NCBI RefSeq assembly: GCF_947496875.1
Contig: NZ_CANMEH010000014.1
Location: 1-64,000 of the forward strand
Reading direction: 5' to 3'
Origin: an uncultured Paracoccus sp.
Lineage (GTDB): Bacteria > Pseudomonadota > Alphaproteobacteria > Rhodobacterales > Rhodobacteraceae
DNA: 64,000 nt
Below are positions 18,609-27,353 of this stretch, one piece after another. Within the stretch, counting starts at the first letter, position 1, and each line of letters starts with the position of its first letter. The notes beneath the pieces were generated by a model. That model searched no databases. It was not told the origin of the DNA and saw nothing but the letters and a program-made list of their open reading frames with translations. Position numbers and translations under genes: made by a program.

Positions 18609-19787
18609 GCCTCAACCCGTCGTGCGCGGAACTCCGCCTCAGAGACGGCTACCGGGCGAGCCGAGACCACGACTTCGTACCGCGGCGGTTTCGATACAAG
18701 CTGGGAAGTTGACTTGTTTGGTGGACGACGACGCAGCGTGGAAGCCGCAAGATATGGATTTGATGCGGCTGAGGAAGACCTACGCAACGTCATGCTGGTT
18801 TTGATCGGCGACGTGGCGGCCAACTACAGCCAGGCCCGCGCCAGCCAGGCCCGACTCAGCCTCGCCCGAACCTCGGCCCGTTCACACCGGGAAACCGCGT
18901 CGCTCACGCGAACCCGCTTCGAGGGAGGCGCCGGCTCTCGTGCTGAGGTCGCCAATGCCGAAGCGCTGGCGGCGATCACCGAAGCCGATATTCCACTGTT
19001 TGAGATCGAGCGCACGGATGCGGCTCACAGGCTTGCCACGCTGCTGGGAATCCAGCCCGGGCACATTGAAAACCAGCTCTCTCACGCGGCTCCAATACCG
19101 CGCTCCAAACTGCCGATGCCGGTAGGCATTCCCGCAGAAACACTGCTTGCGCGCCCCGACGTAAGGCTTGCTGAGCGCCGTCTGGCCCAGCAAACTGCCA
19201 GGATCGGCGTGGCCGAGGCCGCTCGCTATCCTTCCATCAGCTTGACAGGCAATCTGGCTACGCAGGCATTGAGCCTCAGCGATCTTGCCGAGAAATCAAC
19301 GATCGCGTGGGCCGTTGGACCGGCGGTATCGATTCCGATTTTTCCCAGTGGCCAGTTGAGAGCTGCTGTAGAAATCGAGCGGGCACGGCGGGACCAGAGT
19401 TTTGCAGCGTATCAGCAAGCTATCTTCGTCGCCATCGAGGATGTCGAAACCTCGATCGTCGCGCTTACACAGCAGCGCAATCGCAGCGCCACGTTGGCCT
19501 CCGCTGTTTCGTCCTATCAGACGGCCAGAAACGCGGCGCAGGTCGAATATGAAGCCGGAGCAAGCGACTACCTCGCTCTCCTGGACTCTCAACGCGAATT
19601 GTACCGGGCGCAGGCTGCTCTTATAGATAGCCAACTCGGATTGGTGCACGGCTACATTAGTCTGAACAAGGCTCTCGGTGGAGGCTGGAACGGTGTGGTT
19701 GAGACAAGCATTCCCCTGGTGATCGATGGCGAGACCGGGCCGCGTGTACGTCCTCGGGCAGAACCGGCACTTGCCGCCAGACGGTAG
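18609..19787 (+). pseudogene. NodT/OprM-like outer-membrane efflux protein, N-terminally truncated
   Basis: About 390 residues match the RND outer-membrane factor family: YRGGFDTSWEVDLFGGRRRS, long helices with RTRFEGGAGSRAEVANAEAL, PVGIPAETLLARPDVRLAER and the C-terminal helix pair DYLALLDSQRELYRAQAALI. The signal peptide, lipobox and first about 120-150 residues are missing. The in-frame sequence upstream to 18054 is out-of-frame trbI, not an efflux protein. It may once have been the third gene of the pump operon ending at 12488, but that is inference. Without a signal sequence it should not reach the outer membrane. Confidence 0.8.
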
Positions 19788-19879
19788 TCCCAAAATCATC
19801 TGCGATATGGCAGGTTCGATCAACGGACACTTATCGTCTGAACGCCGGACGGCGTTGGCCGTGCCAGTCAACCGGCTCG

Positions 19880-20106
19880 TGACCGGTTGAGCAAAAGAGG
19901 TTTGAGCCCCCAAAGCAGAACGATGAGCGCGTTCGCCAGAACCGTCGCGTGATGGGCCGGTCAATGAAAGTCGCAAAGCTGGCGCGTGACAGGAGCATCG
20001 CCCGCCTGAAATGCTCCTCCATCATCGGTCCAAGGACGCAGCCCAGAAGCATCGGTGCGGCCGGGAAACCGTAAACGCGAAGCGCATAGGCATAACCAAA
20101 TAACAA
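19880..20106 (-). pseudogene. tctA (tripartite tricarboxylate transporter) C-terminal remnant
   Basis: On the minus strand FGYAYALRVYGFPAAPMLLG, CVLGPMMEEHFRRAMLLSR and TFIDRPIT match the end of TctA-type permeases. After RPIT the family sequence (TVLANALIVLLWGLKP) continues in the next frame to a stop, so one base has been gained or lost. Only about 75 residues of an about 500-residue membrane protein remain. It abuts the relaxase stop and marks the junction of an imported block. Confidence 0.65.
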
Positions 20107-20112
20107 ATGTGG

Positions 20113-22164
20113 TTACAGCCCCAACCCCCGCTGCCGCCCCAATTGCCACGACACCGATCCGCCCCGCACGACGCCCATGACCTCGCGGCCGAGCTGGCGA
20201 TCGATGACAGGCCGCCACGGGACAAGGGTGAACTCGTGGCTCTTCTCCACAATGGCGAACTTGCCGCTCGATAGCTGCACGGTGCCCGTGAACTTGCCGC
20301 TGACGCTCTCGCCGTCCGTGGCGGCACGGAACGGCAGCCCCTTGCTCTCGGCCATCTCCGCGCCGGCGCGGACAACCTCGCGCTCGCGCAGGGTGGCGAG
20401 AAGACTGCGCCGATAGAAGTTGCGGCCGTTCCGCGCTCGGGTGGCGTCGCCCTGTTCGATGTGATGCTCGCACCGCTGGTCCATCGCCTCGCGCACCTGC
20501 TGGCCGAAGCCGACCGGGGCAAGGTCGGCCGTCTCGCCATGGACCAATCGCCGGTCCAGCCAGGTCGCGCCATCCGATCCGATCTGCTTGCCTAGATCGA
20601 CGGGGGAAAGGACGCGCACGCTGGCTTGCAGGTCGCGGCCAGCGTCATAGGCGGCGGCACGGCTGACCAGATCATCGGGGATGCTCCATTGGCCGGCGTC
20701 GATCCGCTCGACGATCCCGGCACGGCGCAGCGCCTCCAGCCGGCGCACATGAGCATCGACATAGCCCTCATAGTCGCCGCCGGGAACGCGGCTCTCGAAT
20801 TTCGCCTGCTCCAGATGGCGGCTCGGACGATAGATGCCGTCCTCGGCGATGGCGGTGATGGTGCTGTCGGACGGCCGGGCCGTCGCCTCGACCGGGCCGA
20901 TCTCGATGATGCTGCCGATGCGGGCATCCTCCAGCCGCTCGGGCGCGACGCCCGCGATGTGGTGCGTCCGCCCGTCGATCCCGTCCACAACGACCGTCAG
21001 GTTCTCGCCCATCTCGTCGGACAGATACTTGTTTACGACGCGCCCGGCGATGAGCGCCTCCGGTGGTCCATCATGGAGATGGAAGGTCATGGGATCGCGG
21101 TCCAGGCCATCGCCCTTCAGCGCCTTGTGCATGTTGCGGATGATGTCGCCACGTTCTCCCAGCTCGCGAAGGGCCGGCTCCATGTCTTTGCTCAATTCCC
21201 ACACGCCCGGCGCATGTGGGATGGCAAGGCCCATCTTCTCCAGTTTGGCGAGGCGGCGTAGGCGCAGCGCGCGATTGAACTGGCGGCGAGGCTCGGCAGC
21301 CTCATGACGAAGATCGAGAAACCGCCCGTCGGCTTCCTCCGTCATCGCCCGATCGATGCGGGTGAAACGGTCCTGATCTAACTCGGCGGACAGCTTGCGG
21401 CTCTGCTCAATCTCGGTCACCTGCCCCAGCTCGAGCGTGGTCAATTCGCTGGCACGCTCGCGGATTCCGTTGGCGAGATAGTCGCCGTTGATAACGAGAT
21501 TCTCGCCCAGCTCGTCCTTGCCCCGGACGATGACATGCACATGGGGATGGCCGGTGTTGTAGTGGTTGACCGCGACCCAATCGAGTTTCGTGCCAAGGTC
21601 GGCCTCGATCCGGCTCATCAGGTCGCGCGTGTGCGCCGTCAGGTCCACGAGATCCGCACCGTCCTCCGGTGATATGATGAACCTGAATTGATGACGGTCC
21701 TCCTTGCCGCGCTCGACGAAGGCATCGCCATCAGCGCGATCCTGGCTCGCCGAATAGAGCTGGCCGCGCTCGCCGTCGCGCGATGTCCCGTCGCGCTGGA
21801 TATAGCGCAGATGGGCCACCGATCTGCCGTTCCGGCCGGCGTCCTTGACATAGCGGGTGTTGACGACGACGCGGCGCATCCCCGGCGCGCTGTGCCGCCA
21901 GCCGCCCGACAAGATGCGGGCGCGAACGAAGCATGCGCCACGCCCGCGCTGCACGCCCGGCCCCTTGGCCGAGCGAGGGCCTTTGCCGCCCTTCGCGGCC
22001 GTGCGGGATTCGAGGCGCGGCGAGTATTTGGCATGGGCGGTGCTGTGCTGCCGGGCGAGCTTCTTCGCCTGCGTCAGAAAGCTCCCTGACCTGCCGACCT
22101 TCGGCGTATCGGCGCGGATGCGGCCAAGCTTCGGGCGGAAGCGGATTTCGTCATCTGCGCTCAT
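20113..22164 (-). CDS. Conjugative relaxase (DUF3363, VirD2/RlxS-like)
   Basis: A 683-residue relaxase expected to nick oriT and pilot the transferred strand. The N-terminal domain has HYNTGHPHVHVIVRGKDE with the HxxxHxHV metal-binding histidines (about residues 195-205), a basic N-terminus (FLTQAKKLARQ) and a long DUF3363 C-terminal region. The start ATG at 22164 (MSADDEIRFRPKLGRIR) is preferred to 22182 by family N-termini. It is the last gene of the rep/tra unit 26886-20113. Its normal downstream neighbour traG has been displaced to 5462. Confidence 0.92.
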   Translation of the reverse strand: MSADDEIRFRPKLGRIRADTPKVGRSGSFLTQAKKLARQHSTAHAKYSPRLESRTAAKGGKGPRSAKGPGVQRGRGACFVRARILSGGWRHSAPGMRRVVVNTRYVKDAGRNGRSVAHLRYIQRDGTSRDGERGQLYSASQDRADGDAFVERGKEDRHQFRFIISPEDGADLVDLTAHTRDLMSRIEADLGTKLDWVAVNHYNTGHPHVHVIVRGKDELGENLVINGDYLANGIRERASELTTLELGQVTEIEQSRKLSAELDQDRFTRIDRAMTEEADGRFLDLRHEAAEPRRQFNRALRLRRLAKLEKMGLAIPHAPGVWELSKDMEPALRELGERGDIIRNMHKALKGDGLDRDPMTFHLHDGPPEALIAGRVVNKYLSDEMGENLTVVVDGIDGRTHHIAGVAPERLEDARIGSIIEIGPVEATARPSDSTITAIAEDGIYRPSRHLEQAKFESRVPGGDYEGYVDAHVRRLEALRRAGIVERIDAGQWSIPDDLVSRAAAYDAGRDLQASVRVLSPVDLGKQIGSDGATWLDRRLVHGETADLAPVGFGQQVREAMDQRCEHHIEQGDATRARNGRNFYRRSLLATLREREVVRAGAEMAESKGLPFRAATDGESVSGKFTGTVQLSSGKFAIVEKSHEFTLVPWRPVIDRQLGREVMGVVRGGSVSWQLGRQRGLGL

Positions 22165-22230
22165 GGGCGCGGCCCCGGCCAAAATCGCGAAAAATCGGGC
22201 AATTGGCGGCGATGGTGCCGGTCAAAACCC

Positions 22231-22250
22231 CGCAAAGTCAAGGCTTTGCG
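22231..22250. promoter_or_regulatory. Perfect hairpin upstream of the relaxase, candidate oriT
   Basis: CGCAAAG (22231-22237) and CTTTGCG (22244-22250) are perfectly complementary around a 6-nt loop. They lie 67 bp upstream of the relaxase start, in a 313-bp gap without genes. In this relaxase family oriT is usually next to the relaxase gene and contains a short inverted repeat near the nick. Nicking here is inference. Confidence 0.4.
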
Positions 22251-22477
22251 CCAAGTCCCGGCACGCGGGGGCCGAAAACATGGTGCCGCTCGCGACCCAC
22301 CTAAACAGTGTGCAGACAACAACAATTTCGAGAACTGGCCCGCAATGGTGCCATGTTCCTTTATCTTGCCCTCCGCCTTCCCTGCCCTTTTTGCCCTTCC
22401 TGCCGGGAATACAACCAGGCGACCCCTTGCCTGACTACACACCCGAAGCGGACCGAAGCAACTTGGAGACCCCATAC

Positions 22478-23188
22478 TCATGGCGCATCTCCATTGCTCG
22501 CACGGGCCACGAATATGCCGCCGCCCTGCGGCTCCTGATCGACGGAATCGCGCAGAGGAACAGTTGCGCGGACGTCGCTCGACGGCTGATTGGCCGCCGC
22601 TGAATTGCCGCTGGATTGCGCAACGAAGAGCGGAGCTTCGCGCCAATCCGGCGGTGGCGGCGGCACAATCGTCGGCACATCAGGCGCAGTCGCACTGCCG
22701 AGAACAGGTGCGAGCGTGGCGACATAGGCGCGTGTTTCTGCGGGCAAAGTGCGGCCTGTCGCCAGATGCTCGTCATAGCGGCCGGGACCGGCATTGTAGG
22801 CGGCAAGCATTGCCGCGACATTGCCATAGCGGTCCCACATCTCCCGCAGATACGCTGTACCTGCGAGGATGTTGTCGCGCGGATCGTAAGGATCGCGCCC
22901 GAGGCCATGACGGCTGCGCAGGCCAGCCCAGGTATCGGGCATGACCTGCATCAGTCCCATTGCACCCGCCGATGAGATGGCGCGTACATCGCCCGCGCTT
23001 TCCACACGCAGCACGGCCCGAATCCAGTGCTCCGGAATGCCGAAGCCCTGTGACGCCTCGGCAATGAAAGCAGCATGGGGATGCACGGCGACAGGCGCGG
23101 GTTGTGGCGGCACCTGCGCAATCGCGGGCGTCAATCCGCTGCCAGCCGACAGAAGGGCCGTGAAGAGAAGAAGGGCGCGGGATCGCAT
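22478..23188 (-). CDS. Lytic transglycosylase (SLT domain)
   Basis: A 236-residue protein with a signal peptide (MRSRALLLFTALLSAGSGL..AIAQ) and an SLT domain: AVLRVESAGDVRAISSAGAM holds the catalytic Glu, then GLMQVMPDTWAGL and AAYNAGPGRY. It trims peptidoglycan to let the mating channel assemble in the periplasm. The C-terminal tail is proline- and serine-rich. Start 23188 is used because the longer frame upstream to 23500 covers the DUF736 gene and is not homologous. Four bp separate it from that gene, so they are co-transcribed. Confidence 0.9.
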   Translation of the reverse strand: MRSRALLLFTALLSAGSGLTPAIAQVPPQPAPVAVHPHAAFIAEASQGFGIPEHWIRAVLRVESAGDVRAISSAGAMGLMQVMPDTWAGLRSRHGLGRDPYDPRDNILAGTAYLREMWDRYGNVAAMLAAYNAGPGRYDEHLATGRTLPAETRAYVATLAPVLGSATAPDVPTIVPPPPPDWREAPLFVAQSSGNSAAANQPSSDVRATVPLRDSVDQEPQGGGIFVARASNGDAP

Positions 23189-23192
23189 GATC

Positions 23193-23528
23193 TCAGTCCC
23201 GATCTTCGCGGGGCCGCGGGCGGCTCCAGTGCAGCGACCATGACGAGCCTGCATCGTCGTCGCGGAACAGATTGGCGCGGATCGGCTGCGGCAAGGCGGG
23301 ATCGTCGAGCAGCACCGAGAGATATTCGCCAGCTTTTTCGCCGGTGCGTTTCCATGCAGCGCCGACCTCGGGGCCGTCATCAGCTCCGTGATGGACACGG
23401 TAGTCCGGCGCGTTTTCGGCGTCCGAATGCTCGGCTGGTAGGATGGTAAGCTCACGGAAGAGCGTGAGCGTGTGAACGCGCCCGGAAAAGCCCGTTTCAT
23501 CGCGCGTGAACAATCCGATCTGTGGCAT
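23193..23528 (-). CDS. DUF736 family protein (first copy)
   Basis: A 111-residue DUF736 protein: MPQIGLFTRDETGFSGRVHT at the N-terminus, GPEVGAAWKRTGEKAGEYLS and LFRDDDAGSSWSLHWSRP at the C-terminus. The family is typical of alphaproteobacterial conjugative elements; its biochemical role is not established. Start 23528 matches the family N-terminus. It lies between the peptidase TraF and the transglycosylase in one operon. A second copy is at 28962-29288. Confidence 0.88.
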   Translation of the reverse strand: MPQIGLFTRDETGFSGRVHTLTLFRELTILPAEHSDAENAPDYRVHHGADDGPEVGAAWKRTGEKAGEYLSVLLDDPALPQPIRANLFRDDDAGSSWSLHWSRPRPREDRD

Positions 23529-23563
23529 GAAAAATCTCCTGTCGTTGAGGTTTCGGCGTGGGT

Positions 23564-24109
23564 TCAATGCGTGGCCGCCCGCCATTCGTAGCGGCCATCG
23601 CCTTCCTCATCGGTCCAGAGCGGGAGCGCCCGGCCGATGACGGAACTGGAGGGAACAGGTCCGAAGTAACGGCCATCGAGGCTGTCCCGGATGTCCCAAT
23701 TCATGAGGAAGAGTTCACCGTCGCCGATGATGCGGCAGCCCTGCCAGACCGGCAGATCACGGCCCATGCGGTCGCGCTCCAGTGCGTCCCCCATCTCGAC
23801 ATTATCGACGGTAATGGTCGCACCGTTGCGGCAGAGGCGCTGTCCCGGCAGGCCGAGGACACGCTTCAGCAGCGGCACGCCGCGTCCGATATAGCCACGC
23901 TCGACCATGAACCGCTCCAGCGGCTCAGACGGCATGATGGCGACCAGTTCCGGAACCTCGAGCCCATCGGCGAGAGTAACTGCGTAGAAGCCAATGGGCG
24001 CGCTGGCGGTTGCATTCCAGATCAGCCGAGTTGGCAGATCGGCAACCGCCGTGGCGACAAGCGTGCCGACGGCCAGCATGGACACGGCGAGGATATGACG
24101 GCGGCTCAT
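23564..24109 (-). CDS. traF: S26 family signal peptidase TraF
   Basis: A 181-residue membrane-anchored serine peptidase with one N-terminal membrane segment (ILAVSMLAVGTLVATAVA). SAPIGFYAV holds the catalytic Ser, PLLKRVLGLPGQ the Lys, and LFLMNWDIRDSLDGRYFGPV the conserved third box. TraF matures or cyclises the conjugative pilin in RP4-like systems. Start 24109 overlaps the end of the DUF2840 gene by four bases. It keeps the usual order in this ICE family, between DUF2840 and DUF736 or the transglycosylase. Confidence 0.9.
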   Translation of the reverse strand: MSRRHILAVSMLAVGTLVATAVADLPTRLIWNATASAPIGFYAVTLADGLEVPELVAIMPSEPLERFMVERGYIGRGVPLLKRVLGLPGQRLCRNGATITVDNVEMGDALERDRMGRDLPVWQGCRIIGDGELFLMNWDIRDSLDGRYFGPVPSSSVIGRALPLWTDEEGDGRYEWRAATH

Positions 24110-24624
24110 GGCGCAATCCTCCGGCGCCTGACCCACGCGGCATGGCGCTCCGGGGTGTAGGGATTGGGTTCCTGACCGGCGCTCAAACGGTTGTGGACGT
24201 GCCGCCAATGGTCCGGCGCAACATCCGCCGGATCGACGCCAAGCGCGTCCACGGCGTCAATCAGAGCCATAACCCGCTGGACCTTCGGCCAGCCATCGAC
24301 ACGCAGCAGGATCTCACCGCCAGGACGAACGAAGGGCACGGTCTGGTACGGTTCGCCACGCCCGACAGCGCGCAGGATGTCGAGCCGCGAAACGATGGTG
24401 CCGTAATCGTTGGAGGCCCAGCGGACGAAGGCGAAGATGCTTTCGGGCGCAAAGCCGATCAGACTTCGGCGGCGGTCGATGATCTGCTCCAAGCTCTTGT
24501 GACCGAACCTGATCCAGCGCTCGACCTTCTTCTTCTGGAAGGTCAGTTCGACCAATGTGGTGAACGGTGCTGCCCCGTCCGCACGCGGATGTTCATGTAC
24601 TGTACGCACGGTTCTGCCGGTCAT
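24106..24624 (-). CDS. DUF2840 domain protein
   Basis: A 172-residue DUF2840 protein. Family marks are TLVELTFQKKKVERWIRFG, ASNDYGTIVSRLDILRAV and the C-terminal NPYTPERHAAWVRRRRI. Function is unknown, but the gene is nearly always between the parA/RHH genes and traF in these elements, so it is likely part of transfer or replication. It overlaps its neighbours by four bases on both sides (24106-24109 and 24621-24624), indicating translational coupling. Confidence 0.85.
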   Translation of the reverse strand: MTGRTVRTVHEHPRADGAAPFTTLVELTFQKKKVERWIRFGHKSLEQIIDRRRSLIGFAPESIFAFVRWASNDYGTIVSRLDILRAVGRGEPYQTVPFVRPGGEILLRVDGWPKVQRVMALIDAVDALGVDPADVAPDHWRHVHNRLSAGQEPNPYTPERHAAWVRRRRIAP

Positions 24625-24875
24625 GGCTGATCTCCTTCGGTGGGTGGAAACTCGCGGACCAGCAGCTCACGCAGCATGACGGCGACGGTGACGCCGCGCC
24701 GGAAAGCGGCAACCTTGATGCGCCCGCGCAGTTCGGGCGTGATGTCGATAGTCAGACGGGCGGTGAACGCCTCCGCAGCCGTCTTGCCGGTTGCCGGCGC
24801 ATCGGCGGTTCTGACCCAGCTATCGGGATTGCACGGACGCGATGCGAAGCCGGATTTGACGGACGGACGTGTCAT
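24621..24875 (-). CDS. Ribbon-helix-helix protein, ParG-like partner of ParA
   Basis: An 84-residue protein with an unstructured N-terminus and a C-terminal RHH (ARLTIDITPELRGRIKVAAF, RRGVTVAVMLRELL). Placed directly after parA with a 4-bp overlap, it is the probable centromere-binding partition protein and autorepressor. It could alternatively be a transcriptional regulator of the tra unit. No ParB-type DNA-binding domain is present here; a separate large ParB-like protein lies at 42078. Confidence 0.72.
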   Translation of the reverse strand: MTRPSVKSGFASRPCNPDSWVRTADAPATGKTAAEAFTARLTIDITPELRGRIKVAAFRRGVTVAVMLRELLVREFPPTEGDQP

Positions 24876-25525
24876 GGCACGATCCTCCCGATACCGAGGC
24901 CATCGATCTCGGCTGCAAGTGCGATGACCTCCTGTGTAGCCCGTTCGCCGCCATCGATCTCCGAGACCAGCCGTCCGGTCTGTGCGGCTTCGGCATAGGC
25001 GACACGCTGTCCGATCGTTGTGGCCAGCAGGGGCGGATCATGGTCAGCCAGTGTCTCGGCTGTTTCGCGGGCGATGACGGTGCGCGCACCGCATCGGTTC
25101 AGCAGAAAACGGGCGGCCAGTTGAGGACGATAGATGCGTGCTTCGTTCAGAAGCGCCAGCATCCCGGCGGAGGCCCAGCCGTCGAAAGGAGACGGCTGCA
25201 CCGGGATCAGCACCAGATCGGCTGCAAGCAGCGCTGAGCGCATCAGACCAGCGACACGGGGCGGACCATCAATGACGACATGATCGGCGTCGCGCGCCAG
25301 CTCCGGCGCTTCCCTGTGCAGGGTATCGCGGGCAAGGCCGATGACGGTGAACAGCCTTGGCAGCCCTTCATGGCTGCGCCGCTCCGACCAGTCGAGTGCA
25401 GAGCCTTGCGGGTCGGCATCGATCAGAATGACGCGCTTGCCTTGCACAGCCCAGGCTCCGGCGAGATGCAGCGCCAGCGTGGTCTTGCCCACGCCGCCTT
25501 TCTGATTGAGGAGCGCGACGATCAT
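24872..25525 (-). CDS. parA: ParA family partition ATPase
   Basis: A 217-residue Walker-type ATPase. NQKGGVGKTTLALHLAGAW is the deviant Walker A (residues 7-18), VILIDADPQGSALDW is Walker A' and VVIDGPPR is Walker B. It lacks an N-terminal HTH, as in ParA type Ib. It segregates the excised circular form of the element or stabilises it during replication. It overlaps repA by four bases and the RHH gene by four bases. Confidence 0.92.
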   Translation of the reverse strand: MIVALLNQKGGVGKTTLALHLAGAWAVQGKRVILIDADPQGSALDWSERRSHEGLPRLFTVIGLARDTLHREAPELARDADHVVIDGPPRVAGLMRSALLAADLVLIPVQPSPFDGWASAGMLALLNEARIYRPQLAARFLLNRCGARTVIARETAETLADHDPPLLATTIGQRVAYAEAAQTGRLVSEIDGGERATQEVIALAAEIDGLGIGRIVP

Positions 25526-26613
25526 GGCGTGCCCCGCCCTGGTCGGCGGGAAGTGGCACTGGCGCCGTGCCTCCCATGCGCGCGCGTCAAAGAAGAAAAG
25601 TTAGATTCTATGTTAGATTCAAAGTTAGCAGTCGGATTCTGCGCTTTATTCCAGAGACTTAACTGGGGTTCCTGCGCCTGATGTGCCGATAGTGCTGCGC
25701 CTGATGTACCGATACCCTTTGCGCCTGATGTACCGACGGTATCCACAATGTTATCAACAGGCACTGTGGATAGGCTTTCGGGGCGGATTCGCAGCAGTTC
25801 GCGGCGATCTTCGCGCAGGATCTTGAGCCTGTAGCCGGGCAGCGGCTGGCGGGCAGCAACGCGGCGCAGGTCCAGCGCAAAGTCCGATGGCCGGGCCATG
25901 CTGCCGGATTTCTGGTAGAGGTGCGCAACCTCGAACAGCCAACCATGCGGCTGATGTCCGGCATGTTTACGGGCGACACGGTAGAGCCAGCGCTCGATAC
26001 CGCCTGTCAGCCGGAAATAATCCGGGTCGATGGTCAGGACCAGCGAACGGTCAAGGACGCTGTTGTAGAACCACTCGGGCAGGACAAACTCCATGCCCTC
26101 GACGCGACCGTCGCGCGTGGTCATCTCTTCCCATTCGTTGATCCAGGAGAACTGGCGGCGGCGCCAATGCTTGCCGTTACGGATCGTCGTGGCGATGACC
26201 GTGGATTGCAGCCGGGCAAGCGCTGCCTTCAGCAGCAGATATTGCCGGTTTCCGGTGTCGCGCCCGATGGCGCGCAGCAGATGATATGGGGTGAAGCGGA
26301 AGAAGCGGGATGTCTTGATGCCGTTGTTTTCGGCGGCGACGATCTGGCTTGCAGCCCAGATCAGCACATCAGCATCCCAGATCGTCGCCATTCCATGTTC
26401 GGGCATCCCGAACACCTGCACCTCGAGATCGGCGGTCTTGTAGAGGATGGGCTTCGTGCGCGGCGTCTTCGCCAGCGAGAAGAAAGGCCGTTCCATCAGA
26501 TCGCGCTGGTCGCGTGGACTGGCATCGCCGGTTGCGACCACGAAGGGATCGAGGTGGCTGCGCTCGCTACCGCCTTCTCTCCGCAAGGCGTCATGTTGAT
26601 CGACGCGCCGCAT
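25522..26613 (-). CDS. repA: Replication initiator RepA (RPA family)
   Basis: A 363-residue replication initiator protein A. Family marks are MERPFFSLAKTPRTKPILYK near residue 40, ATIWDADVLIWAASQIV, RFTPYHLLRAIGRDTG and ERWLYRVARKHAGHQ. It allows limited autonomous replication of the circular ICE. The poorly conserved C-terminal tail contains three imperfect copies of GTSGA/SAHQA-type sequence, a short repeat visible in the DNA at about 25678-25735. ATG 26613 follows the HTH gene immediately, so they are co-transcribed. Confidence 0.88.
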   Translation of the reverse strand: MRRVDQHDALRREGGSERSHLDPFVVATGDASPRDQRDLMERPFFSLAKTPRTKPILYKTADLEVQVFGMPEHGMATIWDADVLIWAASQIVAAENNGIKTSRFFRFTPYHLLRAIGRDTGNRQYLLLKAALARLQSTVIATTIRNGKHWRRRQFSWINEWEEMTTRDGRVEGMEFVLPEWFYNSVLDRSLVLTIDPDYFRLTGGIERWLYRVARKHAGHQPHGWLFEVAHLYQKSGSMARPSDFALDLRRVAARQPLPGYRLKILREDRRELLRIRPESLSTVPVDNIVDTVGTSGAKGIGTSGAALSAHQAQEPQLSLWNKAQNPTANFESNIESNFSSLTRAHGRHGASATSRRPGRGTP

Positions 26614-26886
26614 TCAGAGCTTGCTCCGCTCTTCAGGCGTCAGGGGGCGCGCCGGAAAGACCGTGCCTGCGCCCTCGTCACTGGTGGATTTGCGCGTGCC
26701 GATGTCGGCCCAGGACTGAAGATCCTCGACCGTATAGAGGACGCGGCCGCCGATTTTGCGATAGGTCGGACCGGTCCCGTAGGTCCGGTGTTTTTCCAGC
26801 GTGCGAAGAGAAATACCGAGGAAACGCGCAGCTTCCTGAGTGCGCAGCATGCGCGGTGGCATTTCCGTGTTGCGGCGCTCGGCCAT
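26614..26886 (-). CDS. Excisionase-like HTH protein (AlpA/RdfS-like)
   Basis: A 90-residue winged-HTH protein: RMLRTQEAARFLGISLRTLE then KHRTYGTGPTYRKIGGRVLY and TVEDLQSWAD. This is the MerR/AlpA-type fold of recombination directionality factors. In ICEMlSym(R7A) the related RdfS is the first gene of the rep/tra unit, promotes excision and is switched on by FseA. The same position here, plus QseM- and FseA-like genes next door, makes the RdfS role likely. It starts the operon reading to 20113. Confidence 0.75.
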   Translation of the reverse strand: MAERRNTEMPPRMLRTQEAARFLGISLRTLEKHRTYGTGPTYRKIGGRVLYTVEDLQSWADIGTRKSTSDEGAGTVFPARPLTPEERSKL

Positions 26887-27137
26887 GAGATCACCTCCGG
26901 TGCGTCAGGTTGATGCGGCTGCCGGAGACGGCGGCGCGCTATGGCGAACCATGGGAAGTGATCGGCGGCATGTAGCGTGCCGCATTTGCGCCTATGCGCA
27001 GACGGCACCCCTGAAATAGGCTGTGCCAGCGTGAAAAGACGTGAGATTTCAGCAACTCAGTGAGCCCGATGCGGATTCGCCCAAGACATCCGCACGCAGT
27101 TCAGCTATGAACACAGATGGAGCAGACGCACTGCTCC

Positions 27138-27281
27138 GGGGCTTAGTAACCCTTGTTGGCGGTTGGTGTCGGCCGTGACGATGCCACACTCCTTGACCCT
27201 ATGGTCGGGGAGCCCTTGGCGTATGTTCAGGGCTTCTCGCCTAAAGGCCATGGGGCCGTCCAACACGGTTACTAACTCCCC
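27138..27281 (+). ncRNA. Candidate structured leader upstream of the qseM-like gene
   Basis: Arms 27138-27159 and 27260-27281 pair through GGGG/CCCC, TTAGTAACC/GGTTACTAA and TGTTGG/CCAACA, with small bulges. They enclose about 100 nt with further local stems, for example GACC (27195-27198) with GGTC (27203-27206) and GGCG with CGCC near 27218-27241. The layout suits a folded 5' leader or small RNA. It lies between divergent rdfS-like and qseM-like genes, a likely control region for excision. Confidence 0.4.
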
Positions 27282-27297
27282 GATCACCAGGAGTCAG

Positions 27298-27332
27298 AGA
27301 GTTTTATTGCGGGGGCGAACCGCAGAAACTCT
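27298..27332 (+). promoter_or_regulatory. Hairpin just before the qseM-like start
   Basis: AGAGTTT (27298-27304) pairs with AAACTCT (27326-27332). Inside it, GCGG (27309-27312) pairs with CCGC (27320-27323). The stem ends 8 bp before the AAGGGG Shine-Dalgarno (27341-27346) of the GTG start at 27354. It could attenuate transcription or set translation of the anti-activator. Confidence 0.45.
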
Positions 27333-27353
27333 TCTGAAAGAAGGGGAATAATC

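Noticed and set aside
25678..25735. Iterons for RepA
   Set aside because: The short repeat inside the repA end is part of coding sequence and too short and few to be an origin array; no other iterons were seen near repA.
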